The notes: generated by a model from the sequence alone, not told the origin. 64,000 nucleotides of DNA from Albirhodobacter sp048262715 (GCA_048262715.1 JBLXEV010000002.1:350731-414730), one strand, 5' to 3'. Shown: positions 45,876 to 54,796, counted from the stretch's first letter. Numbers and translations are program-made.

Positions 45876-45968
45876 GGCCGCGAGGTGACGACTCTTGCGG
45901 CCCGCCTCCCGCGCTGCGGGATTTTCCTCCCTGTTGACTGGCCGCGCTTTCGGGCGCGGTTTTTTTTG
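45876..45968 (+). ncRNA. Candidate small RNA with three hairpins and a terminator
   Basis: Three consecutive hairpins and a T8 tract on the plus strand, with no plus-strand gene upstream of them. Hairpin 1: GGCCGC-GAG / CTC-TT-GCGGCC (45876-45902). Hairpin 2: CCCGC-GCT-GCGGG then ATTTT (45908-45924). Hairpin 3: CCGCGC-TTTCGG-GCGCGG then eight T (45942-45967), a typical intrinsic terminator. Because the nearest plus-strand gene ends 1.7 kb away behind its own terminator, the most economical reading is a small RNA gene. A weak promoter (TTGATT, 17 bp, CTGATT) lies at 45844-45872. Not a known RNA family that I can recognise. Confidence 0.55.
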
Positions 45969-46103
45969 GAGCACGGCGCGCTGCCTGCACCGGAAATGTA
46001 AGCCCTTCATTATACTCGATTTCAGATCAATTCTTCGCGAAACCCAGAAAATCGCCCACCGCGCAACCTATCCAAATGCCCCAATTCTCCCTACAATTTT
46101 TCG

Positions 46104-46132
46104 TTGACGGGAAACCAGAGCTTGCCTAGGTT
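46104..46132 (+). promoter_or_regulatory. Candidate sigma70 promoter
   Basis: TTGACG at 46104-46109 and TAGGTT at 46127-46132 with a 17-bp spacer. It points to a terminator at 46175-46208, predicting a transcript of about 70 nt from near 46139. Confidence 0.5.
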
Positions 46133-46138
46133 CAAATC

Positions 46139-46208
46139 TCAATAAGTCGGCCAGTCTGACAGGGAAAATAAGAGAAAAAGGGCGTGCTCCAGCATGCTCT
46201 TTTTCCGT
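46139..46208 (+). ncRNA. Candidate short RNA or ialB leader with terminator
   Basis: The sequence ends in a 13-bp stem (46175-46187 and 46192-46204; two G-T pairs) starting AAAAAGGGC and ending CTCTTTTT, loop TCCA, then further T. It is a strong intrinsic terminator with no gene before it, 170 bp upstream of ialB. It may end a small RNA of about 70 nt or be a conditional terminator in the ialB leader. The 5' part (46139-46174) is unstructured and A-rich. Confidence 0.5.
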
Positions 46209-46378
46209 TTTGAGCGCCTGCCATCCGATACTGCCCCCTGCGGCACATCAAAGGCCTGATCGCCGCGCGATCCCCCGCTGATGTGATCTCAGGTGAGGCC
46301 CCTGCGTCGCCATTGCCGCTGACATCCGAATATCCGCATGTTAGAAGGCACCAGACAATGTTCTGATTGGACGGATAA

Positions 46379-47035
46379 ATGATTGACCTGACCAAACCGC
46401 TCGCGATTGCGCTGTCTTTCGCGCTCACCGGTGCCGCCATCGCACAAGATGCGCCGGCAAGCGATGCTGCTCCTGCCACTGAAACACCCGCTGCAGATGC
46501 GCCCGCGACCGATGCGCCAGCCGCAGATGCGGCGACCGAGGCCCCTGCTGACGCAGCCACCGATGCGCCGGACGATATGGGCAAAGCCTACACCGCCGCC
46601 ACCCATGGCGATTGGCAGCTTCAGTGCATCCGCACCGAAGACGGCAATGATCCCTGCGAGATCTATCAGGTTCTGAAAGATGCGACGGGCCAAACCGTCG
46701 CGGATATCAGCATGCTTGCCCTGCCGGACGGCGGCGAAGCGGTTGCGGGGGCAACCTTGATGGTGCCGCTGGAAACCTTGCTGACGCCGGGCCTTGCGAT
46801 TGGCGTCGATTCCGCCAAGCCGCGCGTCTACCAATTCAGCTTCTGCGCACAACCGGGCTGCTTCGCGCGCCTCGGCTTGACCGCGGAAGAGCTGGCAGCG
46901 TTCAAAAAAGGCGGAAAAGCAACTGTCTCGCTGGTGCCTGTTGCCGCGCCTGATAAGCGTGTGACGGTGGATATCTCGCTCAAAGGCTTCACCGCTGCGT
47001 TTGACGCGGTGAAAGAAGCGAACGCGAAGAAGTAA
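46379..47035 (+). CDS. ialB: Invasion-associated locus B family protein
   Basis: Exported protein of 218 residues. Signal peptide to about residue 22 (cut after AIA, before QDAPA), then a low-complexity Ala/Pro/Asp/Thr linker to about 65, then the IalB domain: HGDWQLQCIRTEDGNDPCEIYQVLKDATGQTVADISM---GGEAVAGATLMVPLETLLTPGLAIGVD, with two Cys pairs (QCIR/PCEI and FCAQPGCFA). Named from Bartonella invasion locus B, but widespread in free-living alphaproteobacteria where the role is unknown. ATG 46379 follows GGACGGAT. Closed by a terminator 28 bp later. Confidence 0.9.
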   Translation: MIDLTKPLAIALSFALTGAAIAQDAPASDAAPATETPAADAPATDAPAADAATEAPADAATDAPDDMGKAYTAATHGDWQLQCIRTEDGNDPCEIYQVLKDATGQTVADISMLALPDGGEAVAGATLMVPLETLLTPGLAIGVDSAKPRVYQFSFCAQPGCFARLGLTAEELAAFKKGGKATVSLVPVAAPDKRVTVDISLKGFTAAFDAVKEANAKK

Positions 47036-47059
47036 TCGTAAAGAACTGATAAGAAACGA

Positions 47060-47094
47060 AAAAGCCGCCTGCATATTCGCAGGCGGCGTTTTTA
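47060..47094 (+). terminator. Bidirectional terminator between ialB and the KAS gene
   Basis: Perfect 9-bp stem GCCGCCTGC / GCAGGCGGC (47064-47072 and 47079-47087) with loop ATATTC. T5 follows on both strands. Confidence 0.88.
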
Positions 47095-47149
47095 TTGGAT
47101 ATTCTGAGCATTTCATCCAAAACGCGAAGTTCGCCCCTTAACGCGTTGA

Positions 47150-48358
47150 TTATACGCGCCCCAGCGCCAAAACGGCATTCAGCCCGCCAAAAGCGAAGGC
47201 GTTGGAGAGAACCGCATCCAGTTTCGCCTCGCGCGCGGTGTTGGGAACGACATCTAACGCGCACTCCGGATCGGCCGCCTCGAAATTGATCGTGGGGGCG
47301 ATCACCCCCTCGTTCAGCGCCAGAAGACAGGCCAGCATCTCGATAGCCCCGGTGCCGCCGATACAATGGCCGTGCATTGCCTTGGTCGAGGACACCATAA
47401 CCGTATCCGCAGCCGTGCCGAAGACAGCGTGAATCGCTGCAGCTTCCGTTTTGTCATTCGCCGCCGTGCCCGTGCCATGGGCATTGATATAGCCGATCTG
47501 ATCAGGGGCCAGCCCCGCATCCGCCAGCGCGCCCGAAATCGCGCGCCCCGCGCCGATCACCGAGGGCATCACGATATCCCCCGCATCGGAACTCATCGCG
47601 AATCCTTTGATCTCGCAGAGAATTTCCGCGCCGCGGGCCTTGGCGCTCTCATAATCTTCTAGCACGAAGACGCCCGCGCCCTCGCCCTGCACCATCCCGT
47701 TGCGGCCAAGGCTGAACGGGCGGCACGCGTCTTTCGACATCACCCGCAGCCCCTCCCAAGCCTTCAACCCGCCGAAATTCAGCATCGCTTCCGCGCCGCC
47801 CGCCAGCATCACATCCGCCACGCCTGCGCGCACCATCTGGAACGCCAGACCAATCGCATGGTTCGAGCTGGCGCAGGCGGTCGCGACCGAGAAGCTCGGC
47901 CCCATCAGCCCTTGCTCCATACAAATATGGGAGCAGGCCGCGTTATTCATCAGTTTCGGGACAACGAAGGGGTGAACACGGTTCTTCCCTTCCTCGAACA
48001 CGGTTTTAAAACTGTCGTTCACCGTGCCATTGCCGCCGCCCGCCGTGCCGATGATACAGCCCGCGCGCAGGCGCATCTCGTCCGACAGCACCAGCCCCGA
48101 CTGCGCCATCGCCTCCTCGGCGGCCTTCAGCGCGAACTGGGTGAAACGGTCGTAGAGCGCCAGCTTGCCCTTTTCAAAGAGCGCGGCCGCATCCCAATCA
48201 TGGACCTGCCCGCCGATCTGGATCGACAAGCGCTCGACATCGGCAAAGGCGAGCTGGGTCACGCCATTCACCCCCTCGGCCATCGCCCGCATCGTCGCCT
48301 GCGCGCTCAGCCCGAGCGCGGAGACCGCCCCCGCGCCCGTCACCACAACGCGGCGCAT
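47150..48358 (-). CDS. Beta-ketoacyl-ACP synthase (FabF/NodE-like)
   Basis: Condensing enzyme of 402 residues. Catalytic Cys in VATACASSNHAI (about residue 162), the two histidines in INAHGTGT and MHGHCIGGTGAIE, and the NAFAFGGLNA end are intact. It is co-translated with a dedicated acyl carrier protein and lies after lpxD, so it is probably a specialised KAS for an unusual acyl chain of lipid A or another envelope lipid, not the main FabF. It is co-translated through GTGATG (GTG at 48361 or ATG at 48358). Confidence 0.88.
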   Translation of the reverse strand: MRRVVVTGAGAVSALGLSAQATMRAMAEGVNGVTQLAFADVERLSIQIGGQVHDWDAAALFEKGKLALYDRFTQFALKAAEEAMAQSGLVLSDEMRLRAGCIIGTAGGGNGTVNDSFKTVFEEGKNRVHPFVVPKLMNNAACSHICMEQGLMGPSFSVATACASSNHAIGLAFQMVRAGVADVMLAGGAEAMLNFGGLKAWEGLRVMSKDACRPFSLGRNGMVQGEGAGVFVLEDYESAKARGAEILCEIKGFAMSSDAGDIVMPSVIGAGRAISGALADAGLAPDQIGYINAHGTGTAANDKTEAAAIHAVFGTAADTVMVSSTKAMHGHCIGGTGAIEMLACLLALNEGVIAPTINFEAADPECALDVVPNTAREAKLDAVLSNAFAFGGLNAVLALGRV

Positions 48359-48621
48359 CACGCGCGCGCCGCCACCAAGCGCTCAACGCCCGCGATGATC
48401 GCGCCGATGGAGGAGATATCGAAATCCGAATCTCCCGGCTCGTTCGCATTGAAAGGCACTGAAATATCAAAGGCTTCTTCGATTTTGAAAATGCTCTCCA
48501 CCAGCCCGAGACTATCCACCCCGAGCTCGTCCAGCGTCATATCCATCCGTAAATCGGACGGGCTCATCACGGCCTCTTCGGCGATGATCGAAATAATACG
48601 GTCTTTCACGGTCTCGCTCAT
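48358..48621 (-). CDS. Specialised acyl carrier protein
   Basis: Acyl carrier protein of 87 residues. The 4'-phosphopantetheine serine is Ser37 in ELGVDSLGLVESIFKIEEAF; the loop after it is FDISVPFNANEPGDSDFDISSI, unlike housekeeping AcpP. The length and the acidic loop recall AcpXL-type carriers used for long or hydroxylated acyl chains of lipid A, but the resemblance is partial. Between lpxD (12 bp upstream) and the KAS (overlapping stop). Confidence 0.85.
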   Translation of the reverse strand: MSETVKDRIISIIAEEAVMSPSDLRMDMTLDELGVDSLGLVESIFKIEEAFDISVPFNANEPGDSDFDISSIGAIIAGVERLVAARA

Positions 48622-48633
48622 GTTTGCTTCACC

Positions 48634-49725
48634 TCAGCCCTTTTGGCCCAATTTTGTAACAGTTTCCCGAAGCTCTGCGACTTGGGCGAACAAGCGCCCC
48701 AAACGCCGGATGTTTTTCTGCGCCTCGACATGGGTTTCCATCTTCATTGCCGGGCTACCCAGCAAGACACGGCCCTTGGGCGCATTGGTGAAAATTTTCG
48801 TGCCGCCGCCCGCGATCACATCGTCGCCGACAAAGATATTATCGGAGACGCCAACCTGCCCCGCCAGAACCACGCGATCCCCGATCCGAGAGCTGCCCGC
48901 CACGCCGACTTGCCCGCAGAGCAGACAATCCTCGCCGACCTCGACGTTATGGCCGATATGCACGAGGTTATCGATCTTGGTGCCGCGCCCGATCCGCGTT
49001 GCGCGAATGGTGCCGCGATCCACGGTCGCATTCGCGCCGATCTCGACATTCTCCGCGATCTCCACGGTGCCCAAGGAGTGAATTCGCGTCCAATGCTGCT
49101 CACGAATCTCGTCGCGCTGGCCGAGGGTTTTGCGGATTTCCTCGACACCGGATTCCTCTGGCGTCACAAACGAAAACCCGTCGCCGCCGATCACCGCACC
49201 TGGGTTGGCGATAAAATCATCGCCAATCGAGACATGATGACAAATCCGAACACCTTGCAAAATCAGAGCGTTATCACCGATAGTTGACCCTTCCGCGATG
49301 CTGACATGCGAGGCGATCCGCGCGTTCACGCCGATCTTCACGCCGCGCCCGATCACCACAAACGGGCCAATCGCGGCCCCGTCGCCGATCTCGGCGGAGG
49401 GATCAATCACCGCCATCGGATGCACGCCATGCGCAATCTCCGGCCCTGCGTCAAACGCCTTCGAGAGGCCCGCCATCGCGAGCCGTGGCCGCGCAACGAA
49501 GACCGCCGCCTCCAGACCGTAAGCTGTCCAATCCGCACCTTCCCAAAGCAACGCCGCGCGGGCTTTGCCCTGCGCCAAGCCGGACGCGTATTTCTCACTC
49601 ATCGCCAAGGCGATCTGATCCGCACCCGCGGTCGAGGGCTCGGAGGCACCCGTGACAGAAATCGAGAGATCCCCTTCGGCGCGCGCCCCAAGAGCTTGTG
49701 CGATTTCGGCAAGAGTTGCGGCCAT
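48634..49725 (-). CDS. lpxD: UDP-3-O-acylglucosamine N-acyltransferase
   Basis: Left-handed beta-helix acyltransferase of lipid A synthesis, 363 residues. N-terminal uridine-binding domain (about 1-100), hexapeptide repeats (about 105-335), and the catalytic His in NLVHIGHNVEVGEDCLL; GGDGFSF is the typical LpxD loop. It is not in the usual bamA-lpxD-fabZ-lpxA cluster; here it heads a three-gene unit with an ACP and a KAS. It may be a second lpxD copy dedicated to those partners. Cytoplasmic. Confidence 0.93.
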   Translation of the reverse strand: MAATLAEIAQALGARAEGDLSISVTGASEPSTAGADQIALAMSEKYASGLAQGKARAALLWEGADWTAYGLEAAVFVARPRLAMAGLSKAFDAGPEIAHGVHPMAVIDPSAEIGDGAAIGPFVVIGRGVKIGVNARIASHVSIAEGSTIGDNALILQGVRICHHVSIGDDFIANPGAVIGGDGFSFVTPEESGVEEIRKTLGQRDEIREQHWTRIHSLGTVEIAENVEIGANATVDRGTIRATRIGRGTKIDNLVHIGHNVEVGEDCLLCGQVGVAGSSRIGDRVVLAGQVGVSDNIFVGDDVIAGGGTKIFTNAPKGRVLLGSPAMKMETHVEAQKNIRRLGRLFAQVAELRETVTKLGQKG

Positions 49726-49860
49726 GAACGATCCTCCAATGCAAAGGGTATGGCGCCCTCAAAGCGCCCCCGATGAAGATTTAGGGTGCCTGCGCCGCAG
49801 ATGCCAGTGGGCAATTCCCGCGCAGGCTGTATCGCCCCTCATCGGACCCGTTCAAACCGG

Positions 49861-51501
49861 TTAAAGCTGCACGCCCGCCTTCTCCAAGGCCGCCCAAAGC
49901 GCCGCATCGCGCCCATACACATCGCGACGATATTCCATCCGGCCCGAAACCGACGGCCAGGCGGTGAAATACACCAGATGCACCGGCACTTTTTGCTCCA
50001 GCTTGACGGTGGTTTCCTTGCCCGTATTCAGCACGCGCTTGAAATCCTGCTCCGGCGTCTCCGTCTGCTTGGAGAGCAGCGCATAGGCCAGCTCGAAAGG
50101 CTTTTGCACGCGGATACAGCCATGCGAGAATGCGCGCACTTCCTTGCTGAACAAGGATTTCGACGGCGTATCATGCAGATAAATATTGTATTTATTCGGG
50201 AACAGGAATTTCACCAGCCCCAGCGCGTTGCCATCGCTCGGCGGCTGTTTCATCGCATACGGGAAGGTGCGCGCGGTATAAGCGCCGAAATTGATATTGC
50301 TGCGCGGGACTTGCCGCCCCTTGCTATCGAAAATCTTGATATGGCCCGCAGCGCCTGCATTGCGCTGCATCATCGGCAGATATTCTTTCACTGTGATCGA
50401 CCGCGGCACATGCCATGTCGGGTTGATCACCATCATCGCCATTTGATCCGAAAACTCGGGCGTTTTGCGGTCGCCTTGGTTCTGGCCGATCACGGTGACG
50501 CTCTCGAAGGTCAACTTGTGGTCATCATAGATCCGCACCATGAAATCGGGCAGGTTCACCCAGATATAGCGGCCTTCCATCTGCGCGCCGTTCATCCAGC
50601 GCAGCCGCTCCATCGCGACGAGCACGGATTTCAGACGCTCCTGCGGCGCGGTGTTGAGCGCCCGCAAGGTGCCCTCGCCCGCAACCCCATCCGAGGTCAG
50701 CCCCATATCGATCTGGAACTGTTGCACGGCGGTTTGCATCTCCGCGTTATATTCCGCCGTCGCGGTGCGGCCCAGATAGCCCATCGCCTGCAAACGGTCA
50801 CGCAGCGCGATCACGGCTTTGCCAGCCGATCCGGGCGCAAGCTTGGTGATCGGCACCTCGGCGCCCCAGCCGCCCGCCGCGATCACCTCTTCCAGACGGA
50901 TTTTATTGAGCTGCAGCTGCGCATATTGCGGGGTTTTCGGCCCCAAGGAGGCGAGGAATTGCGCAGGCGCATCGCCGGCAACCCCTGCGATCAGCTCCAG
51001 ATGGTCGCGTTTGGTAATATCGCGCACAATCGTCGGGTCGATTTTGCTCGGAGTCAACGCGCCCGAGCTCAAATCCTGCGCATAGGCGAGATAGGCCAGC
51101 GACATCTCCGCATCCAGCGTGCCGCGTCCGCGCTCAGAGACGACATTGGCGAATTTCGCCCGCAGCCCGTCCGCATCATAACGCGCAGCGGGAAGCCCGT
51201 GCTGGCCCGCCTGATCGAGCGCCGCGAAAAAGGCCGCGCGACGCCCGGCATCCTGCCCCGTTGTCCAGATCGGCTCATAATTCCTTGCGGCGTAAAACGC
51301 GGCGAGCGCCGGATCGGCAGAGGCTGCCTCGGCAATTGCCTGTTTGAAACCGGAGATCGTGGCCACCTGCGCCTGAACGCTTTGCGTTTGCACAGCGCCC
51401 GTTTGCGCCGACGCCATCAGCGTGGTGCCCAAGAGCGCAGCGAGCCCGCCGCACATCATTTTGAGACCGAAGATGGCCCCCTGTGCGCGCTTATTCCCCA
51501 T
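49861..51501 (-). CDS. L,D-transpeptidase (YcbB/LdtD type)
   Basis: Periplasmic peptidoglycan enzyme, 546 residues, which forms 3-3 cross-links or attaches proteins. Signal sequence in the first 35 residues, a peptidoglycan-binding domain (about 225-280, with QQFQIDMGLTSDGVAGEGTLRALN) and a YkuD catalytic domain with SHGCIRVQKPFELA (catalytic Cys). A scaffold region like LdtD surrounds it. I chose the ATG at 51501, preceded by GGGGATTGTT; the frame extends 53 codons upstream without a signal peptide. Divergent from the DUF882 peptidase gene. Confidence 0.93.
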   Translation of the reverse strand: MGNKRAQGAIFGLKMMCGGLAALLGTTLMASAQTGAVQTQSVQAQVATISGFKQAIAEAASADPALAAFYAARNYEPIWTTGQDAGRRAAFFAALDQAGQHGLPAARYDADGLRAKFANVVSERGRGTLDAEMSLAYLAYAQDLSSGALTPSKIDPTIVRDITKRDHLELIAGVAGDAPAQFLASLGPKTPQYAQLQLNKIRLEEVIAAGGWGAEVPITKLAPGSAGKAVIALRDRLQAMGYLGRTATAEYNAEMQTAVQQFQIDMGLTSDGVAGEGTLRALNTAPQERLKSVLVAMERLRWMNGAQMEGRYIWVNLPDFMVRIYDDHKLTFESVTVIGQNQGDRKTPEFSDQMAMMVINPTWHVPRSITVKEYLPMMQRNAGAAGHIKIFDSKGRQVPRSNINFGAYTARTFPYAMKQPPSDGNALGLVKFLFPNKYNIYLHDTPSKSLFSKEVRAFSHGCIRVQKPFELAYALLSKQTETPEQDFKRVLNTGKETTVKLEQKVPVHLVYFTAWPSVSGRMEYRRDVYGRDAALWAALEKAGVQL

Positions 51502-51851
51502 AACAATCCCCGATACCGCCTTAAAATCTAACGAATAGCTATCTGTAGAATCTGCGCAAAGTCCATCGCATAGCGACGCCATGCTGTCACTTTTCGCAGA
51601 TCTTGTGGCGTTGAAGCACCGCCCCGCTATAGATCGCGGCAAGGATGCCACAGTGCCCATGTTTACTGCGTTTTGCGCAGAATTTCGCCGATCAAACGCG
51701 GCACTTCCACATCAGTGCGAATCCGGTGTTGGCCCGCAGCAGCTTTCGTGTCATAAACTTTGCAAGGTTGAGCGGTTAACAAAACCTAAAGCCGAGAACT
51801 TAAAATCGGCGTGAAAATCGGACTTCTACTGAGCAGGACAGGCAATCTGAC
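51502..51851. other. Divergent promoter region, no gene seen
   Basis: 350 bp between the two divergent peptidoglycan genes. No open frame with a ribosome site and no terminator. It is A+T-richer near 51770-51830, where the plus-strand promoter probably lies. Confidence 0.5.
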
Positions 51852-52412
51852 ATGAGCACATCGAATTTGACTCGGCGCGGGCTTCTTGGTGTCTTCGCGG
51901 CAACCATTGTGACCGCGGCCCCGACAGCATCCAACGCCTTCGGGATCTTGCGTGGCGCGGGCGATATTCGCCGCATCCGCATGTATTCGGGCCGGACGGG
52001 CGAAAGCATCGATACCGTCTATTGGATCGAAGGCAAGTACATCCCCGACGCCCTGAAAGAAATCAACCACTTCATGCGCGACTGGCGTAATAACAAAGTG
52101 GTCAACTATGATGCCCGCAACATCGATATCGCGGCCGCCGCGCATAATCTGATGGATATCAACGAGCCCTATATGATGCTCTCGGGATATCGCTCGCCGG
52201 AAACCAACGCCATGCTGCGCTCGCGCTCCAAAGGTGTTGCGAAGAACTCCCTTCACATGCGCGGCCAAGCCGCCGATCTGCGCCTCAAGTCGCGCTCGGT
52301 CAGCCAGATGTTCAAAGCGGCATCGACCTGCCACGCGGGCGGCGTCGGTCAATACAACCGCTCGAACTTCGTCCATATGGATTGCGGCCCCGTCCGCCAC
52401 TGGCGCGGTTAA
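51852..52412 (+). CDS. DUF882 (YcbK-like) M15 peptidase
   Basis: Exported protein of 186 residues with a twin-arginine-like signal (LTRRGLLGVFAA, about 7-18). The M15/peptidase-like DUF882 zinc site is seen: SGYRSPETNAML, LHMRGQAADLRL (His and Asp) and FVHMDCG (third His). Probable murein DD- or LD-carboxypeptidase, acting in the periplasm. It is divergent from the L,D-transpeptidase, the same pairing as ycbB-ycbK in E. coli. Start ATG 51852 after AGGACAGG. Confidence 0.92.
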   Translation: MSTSNLTRRGLLGVFAATIVTAAPTASNAFGILRGAGDIRRIRMYSGRTGESIDTVYWIEGKYIPDALKEINHFMRDWRNNKVVNYDARNIDIAAAAHNLMDINEPYMMLSGYRSPETNAMLRSRSKGVAKNSLHMRGQAADLRLKSRSVSQMFKAASTCHAGGVGQYNRSNFVHMDCGPVRHWRG

Positions 52413-52480
52413 TCCCCCCCTAGCCTGTGTTGGCGGCTTGCTCGGCCGCCGCTTTGGGCCCATCTCAGATCCCCTGTCAG

Positions 52481-52508
52481 CGCCGCGCCTTTTGTCGCGG
52501 CGTTTTTT
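52481..52508 (+). terminator. Terminator of the DUF882 gene
   Basis: 7-bp stem CGCCGCG / CGCGGCG (52481-52487 and 52496-52502), 8-nt loop and six T. Confidence 0.85.
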
Positions 52509-52692
52509 ATTGGGTTGTCCGTATATCGCGGCCCCGATGTCGCCTCCCCCGATGCCGCCTCCCGACGAGGCCTCGCCGCCCCACAGGCCCCTGCGCGATC
52601 TCAAAACCCGATGTGACGTGCCGTTCTGGTTGAGCGGCCAGAGTGCCGGACATAGCCTTTGACACAAAGGCCCAACCGTCCGGAGACACATC

Positions 52693-53154
52693 ATGCCCCT
52701 TGGCACCCCAATCACGCCCGAAATGATCGCCCGCACCCGTGAGAGCTTCGCGCGGCAAGGGCTGATGGCGCATCTCGGGGCGCAGATCGCCGAGATCGAG
52801 GCAGGGCGCGTTACGCTGCGCCTGCCGTTTCGCGACGAGCTCACACAGCAGCACGGGTTTTTCCACGCAGGTGGCACCTCCGCCATCGCCGATAGCGCGG
52901 GCGGATACGCGGCCTATACCCTGTTCCCGCAGGGCAGCTCGGTGCTGACGGTCGAATTTAAGATCAACCTGATCAACCCCGCACGCGGTGATTTTCTTGA
53001 AGCCACCGGACAGGTGATAAAATCCGGTCGAACCTTGACCATCTGCCAGCTTGATGTTTGGGGGGTAACCGAAACCCGGCGCACGCATGTCGCCACGGGC
53101 CTGCAAACCTTGATCTGTCTGAAAGAGACCCCGGATACGCAGGCCAATTCATAA
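52693..53154 (+). CDS. PaaI-family hotdog thioesterase
   Basis: Acyl-CoA thioesterase-like protein of 153 residues with a single hotdog domain. The motif QQHGFFHAGGTSAIADSAGGYAAYT holds the catalytic HGG-type turn and the acidic residue on the long helix. The substrate is unknown; phenylacetyl-CoA-type or medium-chain acyl-CoA are guesses by family. Good site GGAGACACATC upstream of ATG. Confidence 0.9.
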   Translation: MPLGTPITPEMIARTRESFARQGLMAHLGAQIAEIEAGRVTLRLPFRDELTQQHGFFHAGGTSAIADSAGGYAAYTLFPQGSSVLTVEFKINLINPARGDFLEATGQVIKSGRTLTICQLDVWGVTETRRTHVATGLQTLICLKETPDTQANS

Positions 53155-53254
53155 ATCGCTCAACCGATGCGCGATGCGGCGACGATCCGAATTGTGCCCG
53201 CTGCGTCGCTTGGCCTTGGTGAGGCATTTCATCCGTTCCGATGTGAACCCGGCG

Positions 53255-53279
53255 GGCGGGGCAGAGATTCCGCCCCGCC
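53255..53279. other. GC-rich hairpin between converging genes
   Basis: 8-bp stem GGCGGGGC / GCCCCGCC (53255-53262 and 53272-53279) between the thioesterase and the multicopper oxidase. No T run on either strand, so it is only a possible weak terminator. Confidence 0.35.
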
Positions 53280-53320
53280 AACCTGCCGTGAGAAAGGGCT
53301 GATCTCCGATCAGCACGCCA

Positions 53321-54796
53321 TCAGGCGCTGACGGCAAACTCCGTCATCATACCGGTCGCGAGATGCGGCATGTGGTGACAATGCAGCATCCACCGCGCGG
53401 CCTCGCCCGCATCGAGCGCAACCGTCACCATCGCCATCGGTGGAACATAAATCGTGTCACGCAGGGCGCCGTTCATCGCACGTCCGTTCACATTCACCAC
53501 CTGAAACACATGTCCGTGCAGATGGATCGGATGCCCCATCATCGACATGTTGTGGAAAGTCAGATGCACGCGTTCACCAGAGGCGGCGATGATCGGGATG
53601 TGGCTGCCCCAAACCTGCCCGTTGATGGTCCAAAGGTAGGGCTGCATTGATCCGCCCAGCATGATCATGTGAGACCGCTCCACCGGGCGCGGCGCAAGGG
53701 GCGTTGCGGCGGCCCGCAGCAAACGCTCCTGCGCGAAATCAAGATCGAACGCGCCGCTCTCAATCTCTCCGAGCTCTTCGATCCGGCGGATGTCTGCGCC
53801 TGTGGTTGCCAAGATCAGCCCTGTGCGTTCGCGCGCGCCTTCCCGCAAGGCAAGAATTGGAAAGGCCCCTGCCGCGGGGAGATCGATTTCCAGATCAAGT
53901 CTCTGTGCCATGGCGATGCCAAAGCGACTCCCTGTCACTGGCTCGACAGGGTGGCCATCCACCGCCACAAGCCGCGCCGAAACGCCGCCGGTATCAATCC
54001 AGAACACAGTTGCCGCTGCCGCATTGATGACCCGCAGCAAAATGCGCCCTCTGGGCTCAACCGAGATCACCTCTGGGTCGGCAAGTGTGCGGTCATTGGC
54101 AAGATAGGCGTCGAAATCGAAATCGTTCAGGTCCATCGCCATTCCGCCCATGGCCATATGCCCATCGTCCATTGCTCCGGACATATCCATGCCGGAATGA
54201 TCCATGCCCGCCATGCCGCTTTGCGCGCTCATGCGGGTCATATCGTGATGTGCGGCCCCGTTTGTGATTTCGGCCAAGACCTCCTCAGCAGGCTTGAACG
54301 CGAAATCATGCAAGAACATCACGACCTCTTGGCGATCCGCCATCAAATCCTCGGGCCGTCGCACAATCAATGGCGCAGCGAGAAGGCTCATCTCTTGAAT
54401 TGGCACATGGCTGTGCATCCAAAACGTGCCGGGCAAACTCGCATAATCATAGCTGCGTGTTTCGCCGGGGGTTAACAGCGGCATCGGCAGGTTTGGCACA
54501 CCATCCTGCTCATTTGGGGGGATTTGCCCGTGCCAATGGATGAGCGTTTCCTCTTCCAAAGCATTGGTGAGCTCCACGCGAAACCTCTGGCCGGGATCAA
54601 GAACCAACCCCTGTTTGCCCGCCCCATTCTCAAGGCCCATCACGGTCGCTGCACGGCCACCCACCTCGATCACCCGCGTCATGGCGGTTAGCGAAAGTGG
54701 CCTGTCTTGCGCAAACACCCGGCGCGGCAAGGCAGGGGTCGCAGCCATAGCAAGAGATGCGGCCAGAAAGCCGCGACGTGTCATGTCATGTTTCAT
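53321..54796 (-). CDS. Multicopper oxidase (CueO/CopA-like)
   Basis: Periplasmic copper oxidase of 491 residues, exported by the Tat route (MTRRGFLAASLAMAATPALP). Copper motifs: LIHWHGQIPPN, FWMHSHVPI, GHPIHLHGHVFQV and the type 1/3 site HCHHMPHLATGM. A Met-rich insert (about 195-222, with MAGMDHSGMDMSGAM and MAMGGMAM) matches the copper-sensing loops of CueO and CopA. Likely Cu(I) to Cu(II) detoxification. It follows a small secreted protein gene on the same strand by 73 bp. The second histidine pair is HSH, not the HTH of many homologues. Confidence 0.9.
   Translation of the reverse strand: MKHDMTRRGFLAASLAMAATPALPRRVFAQDRPLSLTAMTRVIEVGGRAATVMGLENGAGKQGLVLDPGQRFRVELTNALEEETLIHWHGQIPPNEQDGVPNLPMPLLTPGETRSYDYASLPGTFWMHSHVPIQEMSLLAAPLIVRRPEDLMADRQEVVMFLHDFAFKPAEEVLAEITNGAAHHDMTRMSAQSGMAGMDHSGMDMSGAMDDGHMAMGGMAMDLNDFDFDAYLANDRTLADPEVISVEPRGRILLRVINAAAATVFWIDTGGVSARLVAVDGHPVEPVTGSRFGIAMAQRLDLEIDLPAAGAFPILALREGARERTGLILATTGADIRRIEELGEIESGAFDLDFAQERLLRAAATPLAPRPVERSHMIMLGGSMQPYLWTINGQVWGSHIPIIAASGERVHLTFHNMSMMGHPIHLHGHVFQVVNVNGRAMNGALRDTIYVPPMAMVTVALDAGEAARWMLHCHHMPHLATGMMTEFAVSA

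Noticed and set aside
49786..51531. 581-codon plus-strand open frame
   Set aside because: It is the complement of the L,D-transpeptidase gene, with His/Arg-rich composition typical of antisense frames in GC-rich DNA.
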